The translations under genes were made by a program, and so were the position numbers. This document shows positions 16,256 to 24,300 of a stretch of DNA of 34,558 nucleotides, piece after piece. Each line of letters begins with the position of its first letter. The first letter of the stretch is position 1. The DNA is from Chitinispirillaceae bacterium (GTDB lineage: Bacteria; Fibrobacterota; Chitinivibrionia; Chitinivibrionales; Chitinispirillaceae). Below the pieces are notes generated by a model, which searched no databases, had not been told where the DNA came from, and was given only the letters and a program-made list of their open reading frames with translations. The stretch lies in assembly GCA_016932075.1 (NCBI GenBank), contig JAFGDP010000117.1, forward strand, positions 1 through 34,558. Reading direction: 5' to 3'.

Positions 16256-17182
16256 ATGGCTCTTTCAATTCAGCATCTTCTCGGCCTGGACGGCGTGTCA
16301 CGCGATGACATTGCCAGCATCCTTGATACGGCTGATTCCTTCCATGAAGTGCTGGAACGGGAAATCCCGGTCGTGCCCACGCTTCGCGGAAAAACCGTGG
16401 TCAACCTGTTTTACGAAAACAGCACCAGGACCCGCATCTCGTTCGAACTTGCTGAAAAACGGCTTTCGGCAAGTCCGATCAGTTTCTCCTCGTCAACCAG
16501 TTCGGTTGAAAAAGGTGAAACGCTCCGCGACACCATCAAGAACATCGAGGCGATGAAAATCCACATGGTCGTGGTGCGGCACAACGCCGCCGGGGTTCCA
16601 TATTTCCTGACCCAGTGCACGAACGCCGTTATCGTCAACGCGGGTGACGGTTTGCACGAACACCCGACCCAGGCGCTCCTCGACATGATGACCATACGCC
16701 GCAACCTTGGCCGGCTCGAAGGGCTCAAGGTCGCAATCGTGGGCGACATTTTCCACAGCCGCGTGGCGCGATCGAATGCGTGGGGCATGAAGACCATGGG
16801 CGTGAACGTGATCCTGTGCGGACCGCCGACACTTCTTCCACAGCACCCGGAAAGTTTGGGCGTCCCGGTCACCGACGATCTGGACGAGGCGCTGGAGGGC
16901 GCCAATGTGGTCATGCTCCTGCGGTTGCAGCTTGAGCGCCAATCAAGCGGTACGTTCCCCTCCATACGGGAATATCGGGACCGGTACGGGCTGGACCTGG
17001 ACAAGCTTGCCCGGTTGCCGTCCGATGTGCTCATCATGCATCCCGGCCCCATTAACCGCGGCATCGAGCTGGCCTCAACGGTTGCCGACGGACCGCATGC
17101 GGTCATACTTGAGCAGGTGACCTGCGGGGTTGCGGTGCGCATGGCGGTTCTCTATCTGCTCGGAGGCGGGGAAAATGAATAA
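16256..17182 (+). CDS. pyrB: Aspartate carbamoyltransferase catalytic subunit
   Basis: A 308-residue enzyme joining carbamoyl phosphate and aspartate to make carbamoyl aspartate, the committed step of pyrimidine synthesis. The carbamoyl-phosphate motif STRTRISFE (residues about 56-64) is intact, as are DGLHEHPTQALLD (the HPTQ loop) and HPGPINRGIEL near the C-terminus. Length is normal for PyrB. AAAGGA precedes the ATG, which lies 6 nt after pyrR. Its end overlaps pyrC by 8 nt. No regulatory pyrI gene is visible, consistent with a trimeric or PyrC-associated enzyme as in many bacteria. Confidence 0.97.
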   Translation: MALSIQHLLGLDGVSRDDIASILDTADSFHEVLEREIPVVPTLRGKTVVNLFYENSTRTRISFELAEKRLSASPISFSSSTSSVEKGETLRDTIKNIEAMKIHMVVVRHNAAGVPYFLTQCTNAVIVNAGDGLHEHPTQALLDMMTIRRNLGRLEGLKVAIVGDIFHSRVARSNAWGMKTMGVNVILCGPPTLLPQHPESLGVPVTDDLDEALEGANVVMLLRLQLERQSSGTFPSIREYRDRYGLDLDKLARLPSDVLIMHPGPINRGIELASTVADGPHAVILEQVTCGVAVRMAVLYLLGGGENE

Positions 17183-18512
17183 ACGGCCCGACGGTTCTAC
17201 CATGTACCCTCCGGACGTCGATCAACCCCATGATCCGTTTGTCATAAAGAACGGCAGGGTCATCGATCCTGCCAATCGGATCGACGATACCCTTCATGTG
17301 GCGGTTGCCCAGGGAGCGATCAAGGCCGTTTCCAGGGAGATGCCGCCGGAGTTCAAGGGTGCGCGCGAGATCGATGCGCGCGGCAAATGGGTCGTTCCCG
17401 GGCTCATGGACATGCACGTGCACCTGCGCGAGCCGGGCAGGGAGGACAAGGAGACCATCGCGTCCGGGACCCAGGCCGCTGCGGCCGGAGGATTCACCGC
17501 AGTCGCCTGCATGCCCAATACCACGCCGGTCCTTGATGAAGAGTCAAAGATCCGGTATGTGATCCAGCGCGGTGAAGGGTGCGCGAGCAGGATCTTTCCC
17601 ATCGGCGCCATCACCTCGGGCATGGCCGGTGAAACGCTTGCCCCGATGGGCGAGATGATCAAGGCCGGCGCGCGGGCCTTCAGCGACGACGGTAGGCCGG
17701 TAGAGAAATCCAGCCTCATGCGCAACGCGCTCAATTACTCGAAATCGTTCGGGGTCCCGCTCATCTGCCACTGTGAAGATTGCGACCTGAGCGAAAAGGG
17801 GCACATGAACGAAGGGATCTACTCCACCCGGCTTGGGGTGCGCGGTATTCCAACTATTGCCGAGGAGATCGGCGTTGCGCGGGACCTGCTTCTGGCGGAG
17901 TATACCGGCGCCCGTATTCATATTGCCCATGTATCAACCGCAGGCTCGGTCAGGCTCGTCGCCGAGGCGAAAAAGCGCGGCGTTCGGGTCACGGCGGAGA
18001 CCTGCCCCCACTATATCACGCTCATCGACACCGATATCGGCAAGTACGACACCAACAAGAAGATGAACCCGCCCCTGCGCACCGGGGCAGACCGGACTGC
18101 GGTCATCCAGGGACTGTGCGACGGCACCATCGACGTGATCGCCAGCGACCACGCGCCGCACGTGGCAGAGGAAAAGGAGGTGGAGTTCGATGCCGCAGCG
18201 TTCGGCGTGATCGGGCTCGAAACGTCGCTCGGCGTTGTCCTTACCTATCTGGTGCAGCAAAACCTTCTCATGCCGGCCGACCTGGTCGAAAAGATGAGCA
18301 TCAACCCCAATAAAATCCTCGGACTGCCGGGCGGAACCCTTTCTCCAGGGGCGGCAGCCGATATAACGATCATCGATCCAAAGGCGGCATGGAAGGTTGA
18401 CCACACGAATTTCTTTTCCAAATCCCGCAATACGCCGTTTGAGGGATTCCAGCTCAAAGGCCGCGCCTCGTGCACCATTCTGGACGGCAGGGTGGTGTTC
18501 GAGAGGGTGTAA
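17175..18512 (+). CDS. pyrC: Dihydroorotase
   Basis: A 445-residue amidohydrolase that closes carbamoyl aspartate to dihydroorotate, next step after PyrB. Metal ligands are visible: HVHLREPG (the HxH motif), LICHCED, HIAHVST and the catalytic Asp in ASDHAPH. MPNTTPVLDE and GFTAVACMPN are typical of class I dihydroorotases. The ATG at 17175 is chosen over an upstream in-frame TTG at 17130 because GGAGG (17162-17166) precedes it. It overlaps the pyrB stop by 8 nt, a usual coupled arrangement. The residues added by the TTG would not resemble the family. A GGCCGC/GCGGCC hairpin follows the stop codon. Confidence 0.97.
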   Translation: MNKRPDGSTMYPPDVDQPHDPFVIKNGRVIDPANRIDDTLHVAVAQGAIKAVSREMPPEFKGAREIDARGKWVVPGLMDMHVHLREPGREDKETIASGTQAAAAGGFTAVACMPNTTPVLDEESKIRYVIQRGEGCASRIFPIGAITSGMAGETLAPMGEMIKAGARAFSDDGRPVEKSSLMRNALNYSKSFGVPLICHCEDCDLSEKGHMNEGIYSTRLGVRGIPTIAEEIGVARDLLLAEYTGARIHIAHVSTAGSVRLVAEAKKRGVRVTAETCPHYITLIDTDIGKYDTNKKMNPPLRTGADRTAVIQGLCDGTIDVIASDHAPHVAEEKEVEFDAAAFGVIGLETSLGVVLTYLVQQNLLMPADLVEKMSINPNKILGLPGGTLSPGAAADITIIDPKAAWKVDHTNFFSKSRNTPFEGFQLKGRASCTILDGRVVFERV

Positions 18513-18525
18513 GACGACTGCCCGT

Positions 18526-18548
18526 GGCCGCATGAGGCGGCCGTTTCT
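18526..18548. terminator. Weak terminator hairpin between convergent pyrC and ATPase genes
   Basis: GGCCGC (18526-18531) and GCGGCC (18537-18542) form a perfect 6-bp stem with loop ATGAG, followed on the + strand by GTTTCT. The T-run is poor, so efficiency is doubtful. It occupies nearly the whole 35-nt gap between the two stop codons. Confidence 0.45.
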
Positions 18549-19675
18549 CATGCCACAAACGTGAAATAATTGTCTTTGTCAATAAGTTCAAAGGAGGAGT
18601 TGGGATAGGTTTCTTTCCATACCCGGGGAGGACGAATGTTTTTTGTTCCCCATTTGAATTCATACCCGTAGAGTGATCCGTCACGTTCTTCGACAAGGTC
18701 CACTTCCTGCTTTTCCCAGGTGCGCCAGAAATAACTGTTGGCGTACATGGACGTATAACACCTTTTTTTCATGCGCTCCATGAAAAGAAAATTTTCCCAG
18801 AGCCTTCCCATATCGTCTCTGAGGTTGGACGGATTGAAGTTGGCAATTATGGCGTTGCGGATTCCGTTATCAAGAAAGTAATACTTGGATTTTTTTGTAA
18901 TCTCCTTGCGCAGGTTCCGGCTGAATCCCTGGACCGATTGGATGATAAACGCCTTTTCAAGAATATCGCAATACCGGGCAACCGTTTTCTGGTCGATGCC
19001 TAATTGCCGGCCAAGCTCCGAAAGCGACACTTCTGAACCGATCTGAAAAGCGATCAGACGCAGCAGCGCGACGAGCGTTTTTGAGTTGCGGACCTTGTCC
19101 AATTCGAGGACGTCCTTGAACAGGTACGATTGCGCGATTTCCTCGAGAATCCGGATTTTTTCCTTTTTATCCTGAGCAGTAACGACTTCCGGGTAACCGC
19201 CGAACAGTATCCATTCCTCCAGCCGGCTTTTTGCGTCGAACGGCGAGAACATGGAGGCAAGTTCCAACTGGGATACCGGGAACAGGGTAAGCGAAATTTT
19301 CCTTCCGGTAAGCGGTTCGCCTACCTGGCCGGCCAGATCGAATGACGATGATCCGGTTGCAATAATGCGTAATTCGGGAACGTGATCGACCAGGAGCTTT
19401 AATCCTTGCCCGATTCCTTTTATTTTCTGCGCTTCATCAATTGCCAGCAGTTCATAACCGCTTGCATATTCCCTGAGGATTTCAATACTCTGGCTTTCAA
19501 GAATATGACGGGTGGAGAGATTATCTCCGTTCTCCAAGCGGTACTGAAAAGGACATGATTTTAAATAGTCGGCCAGGAGGGTTGTTTTCCCTACCTGCCT
19601 GGCTCCATATAAAATCAAGACTTTATTAGGTTTTAACCAGGATTCCAGATTTTGATATGCACGGGTTATTTTCAT
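18548..19675 (-). CDS. DUF4143-type AAA ATPase with PD-(D/E)xK-like C-terminus
   Basis: A 375-residue protein of the common bacterial/archaeal ATPase family that pairs an AAA domain with DUF4143. Walker A is GARQVGKT (residues 24-31), Walker B ELLAIDE (about 75-81) and a sensor TGSS (about 107-110). LFGGYPEVV is the conserved family signature, followed by a winged-helix-like part (LGRQLGIDQKTVARYCDIL). The tail has VDLVEERDG then YEFKW, a D...ExK pattern like nuclease folds. Cellular roles are unknown; genes of this family are often in accessory patches. The ATG at 19675 is preferred over one at 19690 because the -10 element lies between them. No ribosome site precedes it. A perfect palindrome covers the promoter. 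A scrap of a second copy lies 94 nt upstream. Confidence 0.88.
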   Translation of the reverse strand: MKITRAYQNLESWLKPNKVLILYGARQVGKTTLLADYLKSCPFQYRLENGDNLSTRHILESQSIEILREYASGYELLAIDEAQKIKGIGQGLKLLVDHVPELRIIATGSSSFDLAGQVGEPLTGRKISLTLFPVSQLELASMFSPFDAKSRLEEWILFGGYPEVVTAQDKKEKIRILEEIAQSYLFKDVLELDKVRNSKTLVALLRLIAFQIGSEVSLSELGRQLGIDQKTVARYCDILEKAFIIQSVQGFSRNLRKEITKKSKYYFLDNGIRNAIIANFNPSNLRDDMGRLWENFLFMERMKKRCYTSMYANSYFWRTWEKQEVDLVEERDGSLYGYEFKWGTKNIRPPRVWKETYPNSSFELIDKDNYFTFVA

Positions 19676-19681
19676 ACGTGA

Positions 19682-19710
19682 ATAATACATTAATCCTCAA
19701 AAAAAGTCAA
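19682..19710 (-). promoter_or_regulatory. Near-consensus promoter giving a leaderless ATPase message
   Basis: On the minus strand TTGACT (19710-19705) and TATTAT (19687-19682) are exactly 17 nt apart. Six nt then separate the -10 from the ATG at 19675, so the message should begin at about the start codon. Confidence 0.65.
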
Positions 19711-19723
19711 TTTTGAGGATTAA
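19690..19723. promoter_or_regulatory. 13-bp perfect palindrome over the ATPase promoter, likely operator
   Basis: TTAATCCTCAAAA (19690-19702) and TTTTGAGGATTAA (19711-19723) are perfect inverted repeats with an 8-nt spacer. The spacer contains most of the -35 hexamer and one arm fills the -35 to -10 spacer. A dimeric repressor bound here would block RNA polymerase. The winged-helix part of the ATPase itself is one candidate binder (inference). Confidence 0.55.
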
Positions 19724-19768
19724 AATTCCCTGAAATTATATTATTTCATGCGTGGGAATTAAGGTTGA

Positions 19769-19822
19769 ACTTCCGGGTAACCGCCAAATAGTGTCCATTC
19801 CTCCAGCCGGCTTTTTGCGTCG
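19769..19822 (-). pseudogene. 54-nt remnant of a second DUF4143 ATPase gene
   Basis: This stretch matches 19185-19238 inside the intact ATPase gene at 51 of 54 positions and in the same orientation. On the minus strand it would encode DAKSRLEEWTLFGGYPEV, the family's signature region, with one changed residue (Ile to Thr). Nothing homologous was seen on either side, so it is a scrap left by deletion or a short duplication. Confidence 0.8.
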
Positions 19823-19864
19823 CGGGTGCTTTTATCGAGTGACAAAAAAATAAACCCGTGTGGC

Positions 19865-19911
19865 CTCGGTCTGCCTGCCTGCCAAAGCCTTGGCGCAGGT
19901 AGGTGACCGAG
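19865..19911. repeat. Imperfect palindromic repeat (CTCGGTC...GACCGAG)
   Basis: CTCGGTC (19865-19871) and GACCGAG (19905-19911) bracket CTGCCTGCC and GCAGGTAGG arms around an AAAGCCTTGG centre, so almost the whole 47 nt can fold into one hairpin. The core resembles short GC-rich palindromes I recall scattered between genes in several bacterial phyla. No second copy is visible in this window. Confidence 0.6.
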
Positions 19912-20186
19912 TTTCCTCAGCTTCTTTTACCAAATCTATTTTATAACAATTGACGGTATCAAACATACTATTATTCACAATCCCATGCCCTGCAAAACGC
20001 AAATAGGCCATGCCGGTCTTGCCCATCATATCATTGCCCGGAAATTTAATAATATGCTATTGTTCAAAGGCTATGCTGACCGGGCCTAGTATCTGGCGTG
20101 CTTAACATGACCGGTGTGTGGGGACACAAGCAGTCACCCTTCAATGCGGTTCCCTTTTTCCTGGAAATATTTTTCATTGTGACGGC

Positions 20187-20552
20187 TCAGATAAACCGGG
20201 CAACCGATATGTCGAACAAAGCGGCGAGTTTTTTTGCCATATCTTTGCTGATAGCCCTTCGATCGTGCTCCATGTCGCAAACGAACGCTTTTGAAGCGCC
20301 GATTTTATCGCCGAGTTTTTCCTGAGTCATATGGTGGTTTTCCCGATAAATACGGAGATAGGTTCCCGGCGTCATTCTTTTTTTAGTCTCTTTATAAAAA
20401 TCTGTTTCAAAGAGATCGACGAGAGTATCGTCCTTCTCGTTCTCAATGCGAAGCTTGTTGCCATACTCGGATCGTAGACACCGCATAAGGCGGGAGGGAA
20501 GCCGTCCTTGAATGCGGACGTTAATATGGGGCGTTTTCACGACTGCCAACAT
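20187..20552 (-). CDS. HTH antitoxin of a toxin-antitoxin pair (HigA-like)
   Basis: A 121-residue protein. Residues about 58-121 form an XRE/Cro-type helix-turn-helix (TPGTYLRIYRENHHMTQEKLGDKIGASKAFVCDMEHDRRAISKDMAKKLAALF). The N-terminal 55 residues (KTPHINVRIQG...LVDLFETDFYKE) should bind the toxin; KTPH and the FET-(D/E)-(F/W)-Y pattern fit antitoxins paired with RelE/HigB toxins. It lies downstream of the toxin gene and overlaps its end by 32 nt, so translation is coupled. The ATG at 20552 has GAGG at 6 nt; a GTG at 20540 would start nearer to KTPH and is an alternative. It is expected to repress its own operon by DNA binding. Confidence 0.85.
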   Translation of the reverse strand: MLAVVKTPHINVRIQGRLPSRLMRCLRSEYGNKLRIENEKDDTLVDLFETDFYKETKKRMTPGTYLRIYRENHHMTQEKLGDKIGASKAFVCDMEHDRRAISKDMAKKLAALFDISVARFI

Positions 20553-20802
20553 AATATACCTCGATGGTTATGGTTCCTTTTTCGTGCGTCCAGCATGCCA
20601 CGTAAGAGTATTTCAGATGACAATGGTATCGGCCGTCTCCCAATTTACTGTAGTTCTGCCAGCCGTGCGCCACCGGTCCGCGCTCCCGAAGTTGTTCCAC
20701 GAGAGCGACGAACCGCTCTTGGACATTTTTCGGAAGTTTGTAAAGGTTTTTATGTACCTTCTGTGAAACCCGGATATCATACGCGATGATTTTTTGCGTC
20801 AC
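20521..20802 (-). CDS. RelE/HigB-like toxin
   Basis: A 93-residue protein with the fold pattern of RelE-superfamily mRNA interferases. The helical part (SQKVHKNLYKLPKNVQERFVALVEQLRERGP) is followed by a beta sheet (SKLGDGRYHCHLKYSYVACWTHEKGTITIEVYYVGSRENAPY), ending in the YYVGSRENAPY-type tail common in this family. Such toxins cleave mRNA on ribosomes when the labile antitoxin is lost. The GTG at 20802 is chosen over one at 20869-20871. The longer start would place the TTGACA -35 and the -10 inside the gene and would add 23 residues unlike the family. The antitoxin follows, the HigBA order. No ribosome site precedes the GTG, consistent with a leaderless message. Confidence 0.82.
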   Translation of the reverse strand: MTQKIIAYDIRVSQKVHKNLYKLPKNVQERFVALVEQLRERGPVAHGWQNYSKLGDGRYHCHLKYSYVACWTHEKGTITIEVYYVGSRENAPY

Positions 20803-20808
20803 CTTATA

Positions 20809-20837
20809 AAAGTACCATATTTTAGGGAACCTGTCAA
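20809..20837 (-). promoter_or_regulatory. Toxin-antitoxin promoter abutting the toxin start
   Basis: Minus-strand TTGACA (20837-20832), a perfect consensus, and TACTTT (20814-20809) are 17 nt apart. Six nt separate the -10 from the toxin GTG at 20802, the same geometry as the ATPase promoter. Confidence 0.55.
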
Positions 20838-21341
20838 TACCTTGTATGGTTTTTATTTCAAGGACTACCACCCCCGATTTCTCGACGCGGCTACCGCAGT
20901 CAAAACCCGTGTAGCTCGGTATGTAACCGAGGTTCTTCTGATCATATGCCCCGTCCCCTGGCCCGCATAAGGCTTTTATCGTGTGCCGTGCACAGGCACG
21001 ATTTGCTTGTGAATGACAGTTTCACCCCGGCGTATGGGAAGCGGAATGCCGTGAAAGTAAATGGTGCAACAATCCTTACGATTACAGCGCGGGAACCAGG
21101 CTACAGGTCGAACCTATTATCCCCAGAACGCCCCCCCTTGCTTTCACCACTAATTTTAATAATAGGTTAGGTACTGTGTGAGGACCTGTACTCATTAATG
21201 AGTACAGGTGGCGAGCTACAGTACCTTATGCCGCGAAGCCATACAATAACTCATTTCCTGCTTCGCCGGCCTAGGCGGATTTCAGCGCCGGACCTTGAAT
21301 CGTTGTATCGTTTTTATTTATCAGGATCTTACGAGGTATCT
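20838..21341. other. Gene-free stretch rich in inverted repeats
   Basis: About 500 nt between the toxin promoter and the glycosidase start. It holds at least four inverted repeats: CTCGGT/ACCGAG (20915-20931), an imperfect ATCGTG...CACGAT hairpin (20978-21002), and the two described in the next entry. A frame open from 21198 into the glycosidase gene is not a credible start, because it lies inside a palindrome and ahead of the signal peptide. GAGG at 21333-21336 serves the true start. Confidence 0.6.
21111..21226. repeat. Two adjacent inverted-repeat structures, one a 26-bp perfect palindrome
   Basis: First, AACCTATTAT (21111-21120) pairs with ATAATAGGTT (21159-21168), 10 bp around 38 nt. 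Directly after it, AGGTACTGT (21169-21177) pairs with ACAGTACCT (21218-21226). Nested inside that pair is a perfect palindrome, 21184-21209, made of ACCTGTACTCAT, TA and its complement. The second structure is thus a 12-bp inner stem, a 6/8-nt internal loop and a 9-bp outer stem. There is no T-run, so it is not an ordinary terminator. It ends 115 nt before the glycosidase GTG. Confidence 0.85.
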
Positions 21342-24300
21342 GTGCATCGTTTTCTGCTGCTTTTTCCTTGCCTCTTTTTGATATCCTCTGCCGCGACAAC
21401 ACCGCTTGATTCGGTGTATATCAATTCCGGCAATCCCGCGTTTCCGTTTCCCCAGTTCCAGCCGTATACAAATCCCTCTGCGGTTTTAGGGAACCTGGCG
21501 ACCCATAACGGTGTCGGCGTGCCGCACGCTGAGATGGAGCAGACGATCAGGGATGCGTATCGCATCATGATGAACCGGGCCACCAAGCCGGGAGGCGGAG
21601 TAGGGGGGATCGACTATATCAAATACAGGTCAAATCCCCAGTGCTCCGAGGGCGATGGGTACGGTCTTTTGGGCGCTGCCGCAATGGCGGACAAAACCAC
21701 GTTCGACGGAATGTGGCTGTATATCCACGATTATACGCTGAATAAGGTCAGACGTTACAGGGACGGTCAGGAGTCGAGCCCCGGATATGCGTACAGCCAG
21801 CTTCCCGGATGGACCGGCGCGGGCGCCAATTCCGCGGCTGACGGGGATTTTGACATTGCGTTGGCTTTGCTGCAGGCATACAAACAGTGGGGCGAATTCA
21901 TGGGTATCAACGACGCCCTGGGAAATCCGATTTCGTACAAACAGGCGGCGATTGATTTCCTGACGGCATTGACCGATACTATAACCTATGCGGCCAATGG
22001 TGCTTTATTATCCGGAGATATCGGCATTGACGGGTATTTCAAAGGCGGTGATTCGTGGGCAGAGCTTTCAGGATGGGCCACGGCACAGAACACGGCAACG
22101 ATCGGTATAACGAAGCGGGTTGAACAACCGGGACCGACCGCACAATATTTTGATTATACCGCACCCGCCTACTTTCATGCATTCGCGGATTTCCTTGCTG
22201 AAGTAGACTCGGCAGCATACGCCTGGAATATTTTCCAGTTCCGCAGGGCCGAAGCATCGTCAGACTGGCTCATCGGGAAGCTCTACCAGGCAAATCCCCG
22301 TAACCTGCCTATTTGCGGAAATGTGACCCTGTCGGATACAACGCCGTCGTTCACCTTTACCGGGAATATGGGTGAAGATTTCCGTTTGGGATGGAGAACG
22401 ATTTTAAATCAGATGTGGCACGGTACTCCCGCCAGCTCATGGAACCCCTCCACCCATGTTGTCGTACAAAACCGGACGAATACCTATGTGCTGGATATGG
22501 CAAACCGATATGCCAAGTTTTTATGGGATTCGCGCCAGTCGCCATGGAATAAGACCTGCAATCCCAGCGTTGGCACCGATCCGTTTTCCCACTGGGGGCC
22601 GATGACGCTTGTCACCGATCTTTCCATGACCGGCACTGGTGGAGATTTTTATTATCTCAACTGGATTCCTTCTGTTGGAAGTCCTTCCGGGGTCGTTTCC
22701 GGGAATTTCAACCTTATGGCGGATCTCTATCGCTATCTTGAAATTGAATGGGACGTCGATACGCCGGGTGACGGTTACCTCACCAGTGTTCCTTACTATT
22801 ATCACGGCTGGTATCGGCTGCTTGGCCTGTTGGTGCTTTCCGGCAACTACCACGCGCCGGCTGCCCTCACGCCCACGGCCAACATGAAGGTCTATCTCGA
22901 TATCGATAAAACCTTCGCGTTCCAAAAGGACACGATCACCTACACCATTGATTACCGTAACTACGGTTCAGTGGATGCCGCAGGCGTTTCAATCGTCGAC
23001 ACCCTGCATCCTGATTTCGCCTTTGTCTCTGCGACCGGCGGCGGGGTATACAATGCCGCGGCTCATACCGTGACCTGGACTATCGGCACGGTGCCGGGAT
23101 TCAAGACCGCGACCGGCATCGCGCCAACCAAAGGCCAGCGCCAGCTGAAAGTTGTAGTCGCGAACGCCAACCAGAAGCAGTACCGGAACAAGGCGACCAT
23201 CTCCTGCGCAAACGGGACCGGCTGGACCTCGAACGAGTACCCGAACCGGATCACGTCGGTCATGGAGCGCAACTACCTCGACATAGCAAAACGGGCGCTT
23301 GTCCTTGAAAAGACGGCAAACCGCACGCGCATGAAACCCGGAGACACGGTCCAGTTCACCATTGCGTTCGAGAACACCTCTGAGGCTGGGTGGATCAACG
23401 GCGGCAGGCCGGGCGTGCATTTTTCGTTTTCACAGTCGGCGGATAATGCGGGAATTGCCACCATGAACACCATGCGCGCGCGTCTGTTTCACGACGCGCA
23501 GGAGGCGTATATCGATTACGGCAACTACCGGGTTTCTTATTTCCTCTATGACGATGCAATCAAAGGCCTGGCAAGCGCAGGCAGCAATCCCGGATGGGCA
23601 TTCCAGCGGACCATCACCGAAGGCATCATTGAAAAAGATTCGATCAGGCTCGTTCACGAGACGATCACGCCGGGGCAGGATTCGCTCGGCAAATGGAACC
23701 AGCGGGTCGTGGTGCAGTTTTCCAATCCATTGAATCAGAACCGGATTCAGAGTCTTGCGACCATTGATCGCCACCTGTCGGGATATCGCGGTATACGCGG
23801 ACGGATCCACAAGGGCGGCACCGAGCCGCTGCGGCTTGTCTGGTTCATCAACAGCAGCGCATGGAACAATGTGACCTGGAACGACGACTGGTCGTGGGAC
23901 CCAAGGGCTTCCCAGGATGATGCAGGTTTCTATTTTCCCGTCACCAATGACTGGACCGATCCGGACCGGCCTGACATCCCGGTCTTCACCTGGAACCCCA
24001 AGGCGTGTTCAACCGCGACCCACACCATCAACAACATACTTGTCGAAGAGTGGGACGGCTACACCTGGCGACGGGTGGCTGGCAACGGTCCTTTGCCCGG
24101 CCGCGACGCGAACAATGTGGTGATCCGCGATACGATTCCGCAGGGGCTCACCTTTATCGGGTTTTCAGGAGCGCCGCCGCTCGGGGTCGCGCCGGTCCAT
24201 AACAATCGGGTCATTACCTGGTCACGATCGCGGTTGCAGATCGGCGAGAAAGGCACGATTACCTTCAAAGCAACAGCCGACGGCTCATGTCCTACCGCAC

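Larger units (their letters stand above)
19724..20186. other. Gene-free accessory stretch with remnants
   Basis: About 460 nt without a credible gene. It holds the 54-nt ATPase gene scrap (19769-19822) and an imperfect palindromic repeat (19865-19911). The rest is AT-rich with no ribosome site tied to a plausible reading frame. A 65-codon minus-strand frame (19832-20029) runs through the repeat and looks like a decayed tail rather than a gene. Confidence 0.6.

Noticed and set aside
17130..17174. TTG start adding 15 residues to dihydroorotase
   Set aside because: GGAGG points to ATG 17175 and the added residues do not resemble the family.
19832..20029. 65-codon minus-strand frame
   Set aside because: It reads through the palindromic repeat and shows no ribosome site or family match; treated as decayed DNA.
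20803..20871. Longer GTG start of the toxin
   Set aside because: It would contain the promoter hexamers and has no counterpart in the family as I know it.
21198..21341. Upstream in-frame ATG extending the glycosidase by 48 residues
   Set aside because: It lies inside the 26-bp palindrome, has no ribosome site and would bury the signal peptide; GTG 21342 with GAGG fits better.
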